The notes under the pieces: generated by a model | The model's database searches: none | The model's input: the letters and a program-made list of their open reading frames with translations, nothing else | Told to the model about the DNA's origin: nothing | Made by a program: the position numbers and the translations under genes | Shown here: piece by piece, positions 48,239 to 60,500 of the stretch | Layout: each line of letters starts with the position of its first letter | Numbering within the stretch: the stretch's first letter is position 1 | DNA from: Lepidurus packardi | Lineage: Eukaryota; Arthropoda; Branchiopoda; Notostraca; Triopsidae | Assembly (NCBI GenBank): GCA_023053545.1 | Contig: JAKZAN010000007.1 | Span: forward strand, 3,100,001-3,164,000 | Length of the DNA stretch: 64,000 bases | Reading direction: 5' to 3'

Positions 48239-49135
48239 ATTCTCGACACTCTGACCATAATTGGTTGCGGGTTGTCCCTCATAAGTTGTATTGGTGTCAT
48301 AACTATACTTACACGTTCTTCCCCAAGTGGAGAAAGCCCAAACCCGGTTATTACGGCCATCACGTAATCTTTCACCTCTCGCTAGCTTTAACCATGCTAT
48401 TTGCCACCTTCTTGGGAGGTATTGACCAAACCAGGGATGGCCGTGTTTGTTCATTTGTCCCGGCATTCCTCCACTACTTGATCCTGGTCATCTTCTTCTG
48501 GATGCTGGTGGAAAGCTTTACTGCCATTACTCGCTCTTTGTGAGAGTTTTGGGCTCTACGACCTCAAGTTTCATGTTGGAAGCTTCCTTGTTCGCATGGC
48601 TGTTACTCTTGGTACCCGTAATCGCACTGGTTGTGTGTAATAGGAAATTGTTTTACTACACGGATGGCAACAAGTACTGCTGGCTGAAAAAGCTTCGGAG
48701 CTTTTACTATGCCTTACTACCATTTGCTTCTTTGATTGGCTTGATCAATCTATCCTTGTATATTCTCATCATTGCCAAAATGGGTTTTGTAAAATCGACC
48801 ATCCGAAGTACCCAGAGCAATCACTCCTTCACGTATCACACTGCCATCGTAATTTGGGGTTCTTCATCATGGGGTTGTCTTGGATATTTGGATTGCTAGC
48901 CATCGGTCATGCACGGACCTTTTTCAGCTACCTCTTTTGCATTTTCAATTCGCTACAAGGCTTTGCCATTTTCTTGCATTTCATATTCCGCGGAGCAAGG
49001 GCTCAGGAAGAATGGCAGAGCTTCATCGAAGGAAAAAGTGACCGAGAGGAAGCCCAAGACAAAGTTCTGGACCTAGCAAAACTTTGCAAACCATTGGCTA
49101 CCAAATGTGTTGCGCCACACCTGAGACTGTTCTAA
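48239..49135 (+). pseudogene. Adhesion-type (class B2) GPCR seven-helix region with three frameshifts
   Basis: Consecutive frames carry successive parts of one receptor. Frame 2, from about 48239: TM1 (ILDTLTIIGCGLSLISCIGV). Frame 1, to about 48505: KWRKPKPGYYGHHVIFHLSL (TM2) and TM3 (HYLILVIFFWMLVES). Frame 3, about 48500-48850: SLFVRVLGSTTSSFMLEASL, TM4, TM5 and a loop. Frame 2, 48854-49135: GFFIMGLSWIFGLLAIGHAR (TM6) and LFCIFNSLQGFAIFLHFIFR (TM7), both class B2 signatures, then a 45-aa tail. Each shift is consistent with one missing base, near 48305, 48515 and 48850. No splice sites explain the shifts. It may be a pseudogene or show uncorrected indel errors at short homopolymers. No GPS motif is visible upstream, so the N-terminus is missing or lost. 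Confidence 0.7.
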
Positions 49136-49954
49136 GCACTTCCACCTGCGTAACGGAAACCATGCGTAACCTCTATCTCATTTAAATGTGCACTCTGTTG
49201 TACTCATATCGTTTTGTATTTCCTTCTTTTTTGGACTCGTACAAGGAATTACAAAACTTTTTGTTCTCCTGCACTTGATTTGGGAGCTTTGAACTGGAGC
49301 CTTATCTTCTTTCACTTCCCTTTTAGCCTTTCTCCATGTTTTTTTTCTCCACTGGGTTGTGTAGCTTCCACGTCGGATTTCTTACAGGTAGGAAATGTTA
49401 TACTTTCCCCTTCATTATAGAAATCACTTGTTAGCTATTCTGCATGAGCTGATCATAGTTTTGGGGGTGGGAAAATTCCAAAAACGGGCTCTCTTATGTG
49501 TTGTCTTAGTTATAAAGTAACCTCTAGCGCAAGCGTCGTGGAAAGGTGAACTGGTCGAGTACTCCGTTTATCCCCTATTGTTTTGTGTTTGTTATTTTCA
49601 ATCTGAAATAAATCTTAAATTTGTATACTACAGTGTACTATAATATAAAATCTTTGAAATGCCTATTTCCTATTCTGAAAATGTACGATTTTTTCACAAA
49701 AGTTGATTCGCGGTTTTGCATTGATCAGCAAGCTATCGGCTTTTCGGTCGATATAATCATTATAAATGGATGAAAATGTGTCTGCTATAGCCTATCCCTA
49801 ACCGCACGGTGAGTTATCATTATGGTTTCACATGCGTGTAACTTAAGGGGGAATACAAGCATGGTTAGACCAAGCGGAGCAGTGGCTGTTCTTACCTGTT
49901 CCTCAACGGACTTAACCCTCTCTAGTTGACAACAAAACTTACATTTATTGAACC
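49136..49954. other. Intergenic stretch
   Basis: Non-coding. AATAAA at about 49607-49612 may be a distal poly(A) signal for the upstream receptor. Nothing else recognised. Confidence 0.3.
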
Positions 49955-51111
49955 ATGCGTATTAGTAGCACCACTTTCAGGTTCGTTGTCTGGTGTATAG
50001 CCTTAATTTTCGGGATTACTTCGTTTTCGTTGATCATTGCCTATGTGAATAAGTACTCTGCAGGAGGATTTGATAACAAGTTTAACGTCCATGCCTTCTT
50101 AATGACATTCGGGCTCGTTTTTCTAAATGGCGAAGGTAAAAAAACACTTTCCGAGTTGAGATTGTAATCTTCGAAACACAGCTTCTTAATTAGCATTTTT
50201 AACTTTTAAATTTAATCTAGCTTTGACCGTCTATCGAATGATACCGAACAAAAAACCTGCGACGAAGTATACTCATGGTGCAATCCAGTGCCTCGTATTT
50301 ATGATAGGAGTTGCTGGCGTAAATGTTGTATTCCAAGCTGTGGGGGATGAACCTATGGACTCATTACATGCGTGGGTTGGAATAGGGGTCTTAGTACTCT
50401 TTACTTTCCAGGTAAAATCATTGATACCCTAAACAGTTTAATCAAAATTTCGGCAAAGCCTATTACTTTTAATATTATTACTTTGTTATGTACAGACTAT
50501 TTTGCAATTAAACTATAGTATGCAACGTTTAGGAAACAATAATTCCGAGCCCATGAAGCTCTTTCCTACAGGCTGGAGTGTTACATACTGTATGGCTATT
50601 GCTGACACAGTTGCAGAAATAGTTATTTCTCTCAGAGCTCTCATATGAATTGATCCATGAAATTAAAGCAGTATTAAAATCCAAACCTGCAAAAGAATTG
50701 AGAGAGATAATAATTACTTAATGTAATCTTTTTGGGTTTCCTATAGCTCATATTTGGGTTCGTTATTTTCACCATTCCTGGAATTCCGGAGAGGTTGAAG
50801 TCAGTTTATTTGCGAATCCATGTTGTATTTGGCATTGGAATCTTGCTACTAGCAACCGTGACCGCAGTATTGGGGATGAATCTCTTCGCAGGATTTGCTA
50901 AAAAGTAACACTTGCTTGAAGAAAAAGAAACTTAAAATACATAAATACGCTTACAATTATTTTCATTTTTCGTATTAGTTTGGGATTTTCCGGATTTTCG
51001 GAGCCAGTTTTAATGATGAACTTTGCAGCGATTTGTTCACTAATCTTCACCGGATGCGTCGTTTACATTGTATCTGAACATGCTTTCAGAGCGATACCGG
51101 AAAGTCCGTAA
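49955..51111 (+). CDS. Cytochrome b561, transmembrane ascorbate-dependent reductase
   Basis: Exons 49955-50135, 50221-50411, 50747-50904 and 50979-51111 join to 220 codons plus stop, the normal length for animal cytochrome b561. Six hydrophobic helices are seen. Four histidines, His46 (NVHAFLM), His79 (KYTHGAIQ), His110 (SLHAWVG) and His149 (RIHVVFG), occupy the positions of the two heme b ligands pairs. The LxGxxLVYR-like ascorbate motif region is partly kept (NGEALTVYRM) and the downstream SLHAWVG pattern is strong. In the family the protein moves electrons from cytosolic ascorbate across vesicle, lysosome or plasma membranes to monodehydroascorbate or ferric iron. Which paralogue (chromaffin-granule, duodenal, lysosomal) cannot be decided by eye. 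Start is the first ATG, close to TM1 as in homologues. Confidence 0.93.
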
Positions 51112-51694
51112 GAAATTAACGAAAATAATCAATCACCTTTATTTTGGTGAAGAAATATTTTCACATATGCACAGATACTATATGTGTACCGCCCATTTCA
51201 TGTCATATCGTGCCTCAGTATATATTTACAACACGTCTTTTCATCGATCTGTTGTGGGGTGTGGGAGCTTTCTGGAGTTTGACTGACCTTTTCGTATTGG
51301 GAAAGTGTCTCGCTTAATGGCCGTTGCGAACGGAGGGGATTATACCTGAATTATTAGCTCGCTTTTGTTAAAAGCCAGTTTTGTGATAATAGGTGGATAC
51401 CATGAAACGGAGGCTATAGTGTTCTTGTCTTCCAGGGAAGGAGGGGGGGGGGGGGGAGATGCATTATTGAAATAAGGAGATATAGAAACGTGGGTTGGAG
51501 TCTCGTGTTGAAAGTTCTGTCACGTTGTCACACGTGCCGTCGTGTAACTTGAGATGGACAAAATGAGGAGAGAAATTGGAAGATGTTATAATCCAATAGT
51601 AAAGCTGCTTAATTGACATCTCCGGTTTCCTGTCCATTCTCGTGCCGGTAGTCACGGACGAGCGTACACGAGAAGGAAAAAGAGTAAGGGAGGG
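51112..51694. other. Intergenic stretch upstream of the oxygenase gene
   Basis: Contains a run of about 14 G near 51440-51455 and no supported gene. Confidence 0.35.
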
Positions 51695-51728
51695 TATATA
51701 AGGATACACGTAATATATGGCAACCAGT
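51695..51728 (+). promoter_or_regulatory. TATA box and initiator of the NinaB/RPE65-like gene
   Basis: TATATAAG at 51695-51702 is followed by a CCAGTC initiator whose A (51726) lies 31 bp from the first T. This gives a 37-base 5' UTR to the ATG at 51763. Sequence and spacing are seen; use is inferred. Confidence 0.65.
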
Positions 51729-51762
51729 CGAAGGGTAGAATCTTGTAGAAAAGGAGATTAAC

Positions 51763-54243
51763 ATGGAACCACCGCAAGTTGTCAAGGATTTGTATCCTAA
51801 CTGTGATTTAAATATTTGGTTACGTAATTGTGAACAAGAAGTGACTACACCCATCACAGGAACAATTACAGGTAGGTTAATATCTCGTCAGCAGACGAAT
51901 ATTTCTGCTTTTTTTGGCTGAACTGGAGTCTTTTTTCCACAATAAATCAAATACCTTCCGATACCGCAGTGATGTATTGGTAATATAAAATAAAAACATC
52001 TTAATGTAATAAATAAACTTTGATGTACTATAACTCAATAAACGTTGTAGCTAAGTCCTTTTTTTCGCGCGCCTTACACACTATAATGGCGCGGCCGGAA
52101 ATCAACGCCATCTTAGCAAAATCCAGGTGGTTAAATATTTTAAAAATTGCACATCGTTTGCTCTCCTAAGTAAATATCTCTTGAGTTAAATATATAAAAG
52201 CTACTTCGGATAATATACAAAAGCTAGCGCTAAGATATAAAATTAAATGTAATTATGTGATTTAGGAGTGATTCCGACTTGGCTAAAAGGATCGTTACTG
52301 CGAAATGGCCCTGGGAAAACTCGGTACGAGAAACAAGCCTTAAAACATCTTTTTGACGGGGCGGGTTTGCTACACAGGTGAACTTTAGTTTAACTTGAAT
52401 TAAAGTTTAAAACAAACCAACTCGTTACGCCCACGCAGGTTTGCCATAACGAATGGTAGTGTCACCTATCAGCGACAATTCGTACGCTCCAATTCCTACG
52501 TCTGCAATTCGAACGCTGGCAAAGTTGTCATTCCTGAATTTGGCACCACAGTAGCTCCAGATATTTGTAAAACAATTTTCCATAGGTACGTAAAATTCTC
52601 TTCTGGGTTTATTTCTTCCGTCGTCGACTTTTACAACTAATTCCTAATTTATTAATTGATTTGTTTCATTTTTGTTTTCAGAATTGCTTCTCTATTCATG
52701 TTTGATAACGCAATATCGGACAATGCCATGATTAGTGTGTATCCGATGGGAGAGGAAGTTTACGCCTTTGCGGAGTCACCTTTCGCACACCGAATTGATC
52801 CTCTTACTCTGGAAACTACTGGCCGAGTAAACAGACCATTTAAAAAAAAAAACGTAGTAATTTCTTAAAATTTTTACCCATGTCTTCAACAATTTCTGTC
52901 TTTTAAGATGGATTTGAAACGTTTGCTGGGGTACGTAAACCAGAGCTCTCATCCGCATGTCATGAAAGACGGTTCGGTTTACCACTTGGGCCAAGCTGTG
53001 GGCAGAAAAGGGCCTTGTTACACAATTAATCGTTTCTCGGGGTGTTCCACGAAATCAAAAGGTATCATCACTTGAATTGTCTGGTTACCCACGTGACTTT
53101 ACTTGCTGTTCTACTTTCCCCCTGTAGAAAAAACGGAAGTTGTGGCCATCGTACCCTGTAGATGGCGTTTCCAACCGTGCTACATGCACAGTTTTGCGTT
53201 ATCCGAGCATTACTTTGCGCTGATTGAGCAACCTCTAACAGCCCCCTTAATGAAGATCTTTCGAGGGTTAATTACTGGCAAACCTTTAATTGATTCGTTG
53301 CGCTGGAAGAAGGAAACAGTTAGTCATTACTATAATCAAGGACATTGTCTTGAATGAAACTAATTGAATTTCATTTCCAAAGACGTTTCTGCGCATCGTT
53401 GCACGATCGCTGGGGACTGAATTACACACGCGTTACGTGACCGATACTTTGTTTTTTCTACACACAATTAACGCCTATGAGGACCGGAATCACCTTGTTC
53501 TGGATGTTTGTTGCTATAAGAATCCCGATATGCTGAATTGCATGTATATTGAGGCATTGCAAAATGCACAGTCTAACCCCGACTACGCGAACATGTTTCG
53601 CGGAAGGCCTCTACGCTTCGTTCTCCCGTTAAATCCTCAACCAAACCAAAAAGGAAATCTGAATACGTTAGACTACACACAATCCGAAGCTGAGTGGCAG
53701 GCCGATGGATCGATTTATGTGAAACCGGAACAGTTGTGTGATTTGGGTTGCGAAACACCGAGGATTAATTACGAGAAACATAATGGGAAGCCATACCGGT
53801 ATTTCTATGCAATTTCTTCTGATGTTGACGCTGAAAATCCTGGAACTGTAAGTTCAATCTCTTTTTTGTTAATTCCAACGTTTTTTTTTACTGATTCATG
53901 TGGTTTAGATGATAAAAGTAGATACGTGGACCAAAACGTGTAAGACATGGTGCGAAAACAATTTATATGCTTCGGAGCCTATTTTTGTACCACGTCCGGA
54001 TGCACAGGTAAAGTTTAGAGTGGAACTAATTGAATTACTTATTTTGTTAAACGGTAGGGCGAGGATGATGGAGTTATCTTGTCAGCTCTGATTTGGGGTG
54101 GAAATGTGGAAGAAAAGGAAAGAAAAGCTGGTTTGTTAGTTCTAGATGCGGCAACGTGGAAAGAAATCGGTCGGGCAGTTTTCTTGACGCCTGGAGAAAC
54201 CCCTAAATGCCTACATGGTTGGTTTTTCCCTAATATTAACTAA
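51763..54243 (+). CDS. ninaB: Carotenoid oxygenase / retinoid isomerooxygenase (NinaB/RPE65/BCO family)
   Basis: Nine exons, 51763-51871, 52266-52377, 52439-52585, 52682-52826, 52908-53061, 53128-53318, 53383-53847, 53909-54007 and 54058-54243, join to 535 codons plus stop, close to RPE65 (533) and BCO1. Family motifs in order: GVIPTWLKGSLLRNGPG near the N-terminus, FDGAGLLHRFAI, FDNAISDNAMISVYPMGEEV, and the four iron-binding histidines His186 (SSHPHV), His243 (CYMHSFALSEHY), His313 (FLHTINAYED) and His527 (CLHGWFFP). The last three stand at or within two residues of the RPE65 ligands. The second-sphere acidic residues (NAYED) are present. In the family this non-heme Fe(II) enzyme cleaves carotenoids, and in insects one enzyme also isomerises the product to 11-cis retinal for vision. 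Cleavage versus isomerase activity cannot be told by eye. Confidence 0.94.
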
Positions 54244-54563
54244 AATGAAGCCCTTTAATCATGAAAACTTCAAACTGTATTACATTAAGCTGTAATCATT
54301 GCTATCATTTAAATAAAATTCATTATCTTATAATAGTGTCGACTTCGGGTTTCCTATGGTTCGCGTTTCTCGGTTTATTGTGGCTTAGTTCAGTGATCAT
54401 TCGGAGCTCAAATGTTAGTCGTGTTCCACAATTGTCACCAGTTTTAAATATCCTTAAATCTAGTGATACAAATTTAAGTGAATAATTTTAAGTGTTGAGT
54501 GTGGGAATATGTTTATCCAAAGCCAATGAAAAATATAAGCAAAGCGAATTAGTTTTTACAGCA

Positions 54564-57500
54564 ATGCAAGAGCCAATTTTTTCAAACCGGGCCATTGCAG
54601 GTTCAGAGAAAAACATCCTTGACGTCTTAGCAGCATCAATAAATCGTGGCTCGGATTTTGTCCCTTTAAACAGCTGCAAATTCTTTGGGAGCGTCGTCCT
54701 TCAAGATTTCCCCCCAGAAATTCTCTTGCAGCATCCTACTATCCTCCAAGTACATTCTTTCATCCTCGATTTTATGTTCTAGTTCTAATCTTTCCTCTCG
54801 TCTCTTCCAGGCACTCTTGGAATTGTGCAACCGATATGCAAACGATGCCAATCTTAACGTCAATTCTCATCTTTTGCTCAAAGCAGCCTTAGAATGCCTT
54901 ACAAAATACTCTACTCTACTTCTACAAAGCATCCTAGACCTCCAAGATGCAAATTACGTCCAAGAATTAACAGTAAGCATTAATTGCCAAAGTAAAGGGA
55001 CTTATTTAATGTATTATTTCTGTAGGTAATTCAATTAGAGGAGGAAAGCGAACCCAGTGAAAGTGCTTTCCCCCGAATGCAAGCGTTATCCCTCCCTCAG
55101 TACCTAAAAGCAGCGTTGAAATCCACTTTATCCCTACTCGAAGCTCAAATTTGTGGCTCGGACGCTGTCCAGCTGCTTCTTACCCTATCTGAACTGTTTC
55201 AGTGCTGTCCATCATCATTTTCCTGTCCAGAACAGACCCAGTTTTGCCAAAAACTCTCTCAAATCTTTCGCCAACTCAGAAAACGTCCATCTGATTACGC
55301 TTCAGCTCGTAGGACTTACATTTTGCTCCTTCTTCTTGTCCCAGCATTCCTAGACCCTTGGTTGGGCCTTCAACCAACTGTTGATATTCTTCCCAGCGCA
55401 CTGTTACATGAGTTTTTCATCGCTTTATTAGACAAGGGCCTCGTCGTAAATTTTCCCAGTTTGCAGCCAGTTTTAACCCATTACCTGCAATCCAGCCACC
55501 ATCATTTGCACCAAAACTACCAAGAAGCCTTAAAGCTAGCCGCGGGCGTCCGTCAAGGGGCTTTGCTCGTAAGTCAAACCTTCCAAGACGTTCCTAGTTT
55601 GGTTGAATGCTTTCGTGTCGCTCGGGTAGCCCTTCCGATCGACGTCTCCGTCTGCGAAGCTATTTTAACTGCCTTATTCCAAAAATTGTGTTTTTTCGCG
55701 GGCCACGGCTTGCGAAACGAAGAGCTTGTGCAAAGCGAAGAGTTGGGTTTGACCCTAATAAGAGATAAGACCATTCGGAACATGGTTTATAAGATTCTGA
55801 GAACGATTTTTTCTAAATATCTCGGAATAAGCGCCGCCACCGAATTTAGCAACCCGGAAGACCTCAATTTTCTCTTATCCAGCAAAATCTTGCAAGAATT
55901 GGCCATGCATGGTTTAGATGACCCGGATTCTGAGGTAACATACTTCTGTTTGTATATTCTGAAAAAAAAAAATTCTGAAATTTTTGTTTGTTTGTATATT
56001 CTAAGATTTATTTGCTATTTTGCTTTATTTTCAATCAAGCCAGTTTATTTATTGAATAATAATAATAGGAACTAAGCAATAACCAGTATTCGAACAACTT
56101 TGTTTATACAAATTGTCGTTGGATTTTAACGCATTAGGGTTGTGCTAATTTGGTTATTATGAAAAATTTGACTTATAGTTAAGTTGAAGATTTATCTCTA
56201 ACTTAAGTTAATGTTAAATCTGGTATAAAATTAGATTTAAATCTTGGTTTCTACCTTTTTTTGCAGATTAGTACCACCGTGGCTAAAATCTGGACGTTAT
56301 TACTTAAAGGCCAAAAGTTTCTGAAAGAATACCAATGGCGATTTTTAACAGAAGAAATACTAGAAATCTTACCATTCTTACAAGCTTCTGGAAGTACCCA
56401 CCGCCATCTACTGGCAGTTTTGTATGCCTTACATGCCAGTCCCGTTTTTGAGCCCGTCACGAAGTATTGCTTCGTAGTACGTGAATTACTCCAACGCGAA
56501 CCAGCTTTAAAACGGGAAGCAATAGCTCCGTTCGTTACCAGTCTTGCACAACAAGTCGGTAGCCATCGTTTGCTACCTAAAGTTTCCCAAATTGATAGTA
56601 ATAGCATCCAGGAAGCATTTCAACTACCTGCACCGGTTTCTTTAGCGTCTCGGAAGAATTTTACGGCAACACATGAACTTTCTAGCTTGCGCAATGTTGT
56701 TTCGCGTTTGAAGAACTGCGAGAAATCCGAAGTCAAGTCTCTTCTGCTTCAAATTAACATTCTCCTAGAAGATTCCAGCTTGGGTCGGCACGTAGAGGCA
56801 GAAGGCTTAGAATTATTGAAGAAATTAACCATCCGCGCGCTTACGAGTGAAGAGAGGTGCACAGATTGGTTACCACCGCTGATTTCTTCGTTTTTAAACA
56901 CATTTTTAGCTAGTGAAGTTATTAGGAAGAAATTGAGCGAAGATCTGAACTTTCTGCAGAACTTAGCGCGTGCAGTAATATGGGGTTACATCGAAAAAGA
57001 CGCTTTGTTGCACCGAGACGCGTTGGTTCTGCTAGTTTTGTTAGTTTATAACGGAATCGCTCTTATCGACGATAGCTTGCGGATCCATGTCGAAAAACTT
57101 TTGCAGAACAATACCAACTTCCCATTTCTTACGGAAATAATCGATGATGAGGTCTCAGAAGGCTTGGAGCAGCCAACAAGGGTGACGATTAATCTCACAG
57201 AGCCCCATTATATCCAGTTCTGGAAGATCGTTTGGCATTTGGCGCAGAATTGCAAAAAAAGCGATTGCCAGCCGAAAATCTTTGAACTCAATGGGCAAGA
57301 TGTCCTTACGTTGCAAGTGACGGCACCATTGTGGAGTTTGGAGCAAGCCTTGGGGACAATAATGGAAGCTGAGGATCATGAACAAGTTTTAAGCCAACTG
57401 GAAGTAATTCAAGACTACCTCAGGCTGTTTAAGTACGGTTTAGACAAAAGAGATGGCGCTGAGAGCTGGTCAGAAATGGTGGCATTGCCCTGGGCTTCGG

Positions 57501-60500
57501 CTTTTCAGAAATTTTTCGTTTCCCAGCCTTTCAGTACGAAAGATGAGATCCTTTTCGCATCTTTAGTTGACACGTTGAGCTTACTGGTGGGATTATTGAA
57601 GGAGACTCACGATAACAACAAGAATTCAACCATAAAATGGATAAGTGAACTACTGCAGACAGATGGTGTCGTGGCGACGGTATTGAAGGAGGAGTGTGCT
57701 AAGGCAGCATTGCCTGAAGGAAAGGTCAAAGAAAACGTTCCCGAAGCCTTTAACAGCATTTCTAATTTAATTAAAGTAAAGAAATACTAGTTTCATCAGT
57801 AATGTTACAATTTGAGGATACATTCCTGAAGAATTTCTTCTAGGAGATATCGTTGAAGTGCGAAGGACAACTTGAAGTACTTCACTGGGATCATTTGAAG
57901 AAAATTTTGGCTCAAGGACTCCATGATTGCCATCATACGAAGTTTTATAAGCTTGGTAGGTGAAAACTTCTGAGATATTTGTGAAAATTGGCAATTTTTT
58001 CAGTATTCTTAATAATATCCGTGGTTTATTTTCTAAAGCTTCATTGAATTTAACGCTGGAGACGTTAGTTTGCACGATTTTCGCCCAAGGGCCTATAGCT
58101 TATGATGTCAGCCTTCCTTGGGAAGAATTGTACGAAGATTTGTGCCATATTCTGTACTCGTTCGGGCGACAAACGGCTACTGAAGGCTACATGGGGCGTG
58201 GCATAATCCAGTCGGCTAGTTTGCTGCTCAGCCGTGTGTTGTGGGCGTGGTCCGGCTGGACACAAGACCCGGATTTCCCTAACAAACTGCGGCTACAGCA
58301 AGACCTCGTCACGTCATCTCATTTGCAAACACGATGGGCGATCCTACAAGGTTGGTTGTACGCCACCAGGACTGTGGACCTCCTGAAAGTATTTTGCGAA
58401 GCTTCCGAAAGTGAAGTGCTCACCAATTTATTCCGGTAATCCTACATAATTTTTGGATTTTTTTTTTTAAAGAATTTCTTCTTCCTTGGGGGCTGAAAAA
58501 CTGGTCTTTAACACTCGATTTTTTAGAATTGTTATATCTCAGGAGGAAAACTACTTAGTACGCGCTTTAGCCGCCAAAATTTTGGGTAATGTGACCGAAA
58601 AGTTCAGTCCGGTTTTACCTACAGAAGACGTGGAGAAAATTTTGGGAGAATTTCTGCGTTTTGGAAATCGAAAAGATCTAAATACTAATTCAGGTAAAAA
58701 AAAATGTCCCGTCATCTACGTAATCTCGTAATATGATTCCCTCTTTAAGCTTCTCAAATAATTTTATACTAACATTTCTAGTCTTTTTCGTGCACTTTTT
58801 AAAATTATATTTCTTAAGGCACTCGTATACCTTAGCTCGGTGTAGGCGCTTAGCATGGGAATTTCGAAAAACTTTTTGAGAAAACCAGTGCATTTAATGA
58901 AAAACTCGTTGACAGTAATCTTGAACTTGCTAACAGGTAGTGCACAACCAATGCAAAAATTTTTCCAATGAGTAATAAAATAGCAATATGCAAATTAATT
59001 TTCCAACTATGAGAAAATACGTTAGCTAAAAATATGTCCTTTGCTTGTGCACTAGCTGCTATCAAAAGAAAACTTTTGTTTTACTTTGCTTTCATAACTG
59101 ATAAGCCAGCTTCGAAAAGCTTTTTCCGAAAGTTTGACTACTTAATTTAGGACATTGTGCTGCTGCAGCAAACTGTGGTGACAAGTTACACTTTTCAAAA
59201 GCAAAACAAGCATAGAAACTTAACCGCCAAGTAGTTGTGTGTTTCTTTTTTTACTTTCTTACGGAAGATTTTCGCAAAACAATAAGAAACATCAGTGCCA
59301 TCTGTGGCCGTTTCGCATCAATAAGTTAAGGTATACGGGATCCTTAAATTATAGTTGTACTTTCCCGCGTATTCATACTTGTAATTATACTCAAATTATA
59401 CTGTAATTATTTCTTTGGAGTTTTGTGGTTAAACTGGTGCAATTTCTTTCTTTTTTCATTTGCGATTTAGTTGTTGCGCAGCTTTTCGAAGCCTTAGCGC
59501 ATTTGGTGTTCAACATGCTGGATTCCCCTTATGGTGAAGCTGCCAACGGCGCAGAAGAGAAGGTAGATTTCCTGCCCGTGTTCCCGGTTGCGCGAAGGTA
59601 AACTTTATGTCTGCGTCTGAGATTATAGACAGTACTTTAGGAGATTTGTATATTACGTTTCTATTCATTTTGGTTCGCTTGGTTACCCTTAATTTAGTTG
59701 CTTAATGAGCAAAGAGAGTGGAGAAGCAGAGGACGGGTTGCGCATTTATTACTGCCTGGCAATTGTTAACAAAGTTAAACTGGTATATGAAGTGGATTTT
59801 GCGAATGATTTGGAGCTTTGGGACTCAGCCATGCGTAATTTCTGCACACCCCAAGTTCCTGACCAGCATGTTGCGCCGGTAAGGGAGCAGGCTGCGTTAT
59901 TGCTTCTGACTTTTGCGCAGAACGAAGAGTATTTGCGCATATACATCACCAAACAAGGGGATTTGTTTTGGATAGCTTCCATTGACGCGTTGCGCACGAA
60001 AACAACTGGACGAACGAGTATTCTCTTATTGCTGCGTGCAGTTTTTGCACCATCCCTCCTGAAGAGCTGCTCTACGCCATCCTTGACGCAATATCTGTCC
60101 ACCACGCACCGCGTGGACTTGGTGGCAAGTCTATTGGCAATTTATGAAGCTTTACCCCAGACTCGCAATTTTGATAGCATTTATGCTGTTCAAGCTTTAG
60201 GGCCGTGCATTCGGCAGAGTGCGCAAACTGCGCAAGTTGCAAGAGAACGTGGTTTAGTAGGTGTTTTGATGCAGCAAATCAAACTGGTGATCACAGCCAA
60301 AGATCTGGAACAAGATATTGCGTTCGATATGGTAAATAAGAATGGTTTCTATGCAAAAGTGTATCATCAATGCGCAATTTCTTCCAGGCGTGGAGTTTTG
60401 TGTTTCTGACTCGAAATCTGCTCACTGCTGAGCCCAAGGTTGTCACGGAACTTATTCAGTGTGGAATTCTGTCACATTTGTATTCAGTTTACAATGGTTT

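Noticed and set aside
12541-59347. The many short A/B repeats as a possible CRISPR-like or SINE family
   Set aside because: They have inverted termini and TTAA flanks, no regular spacing, no pol III A/B boxes and no poly(A) tail, so DNA-transposon MITEs explain them better.
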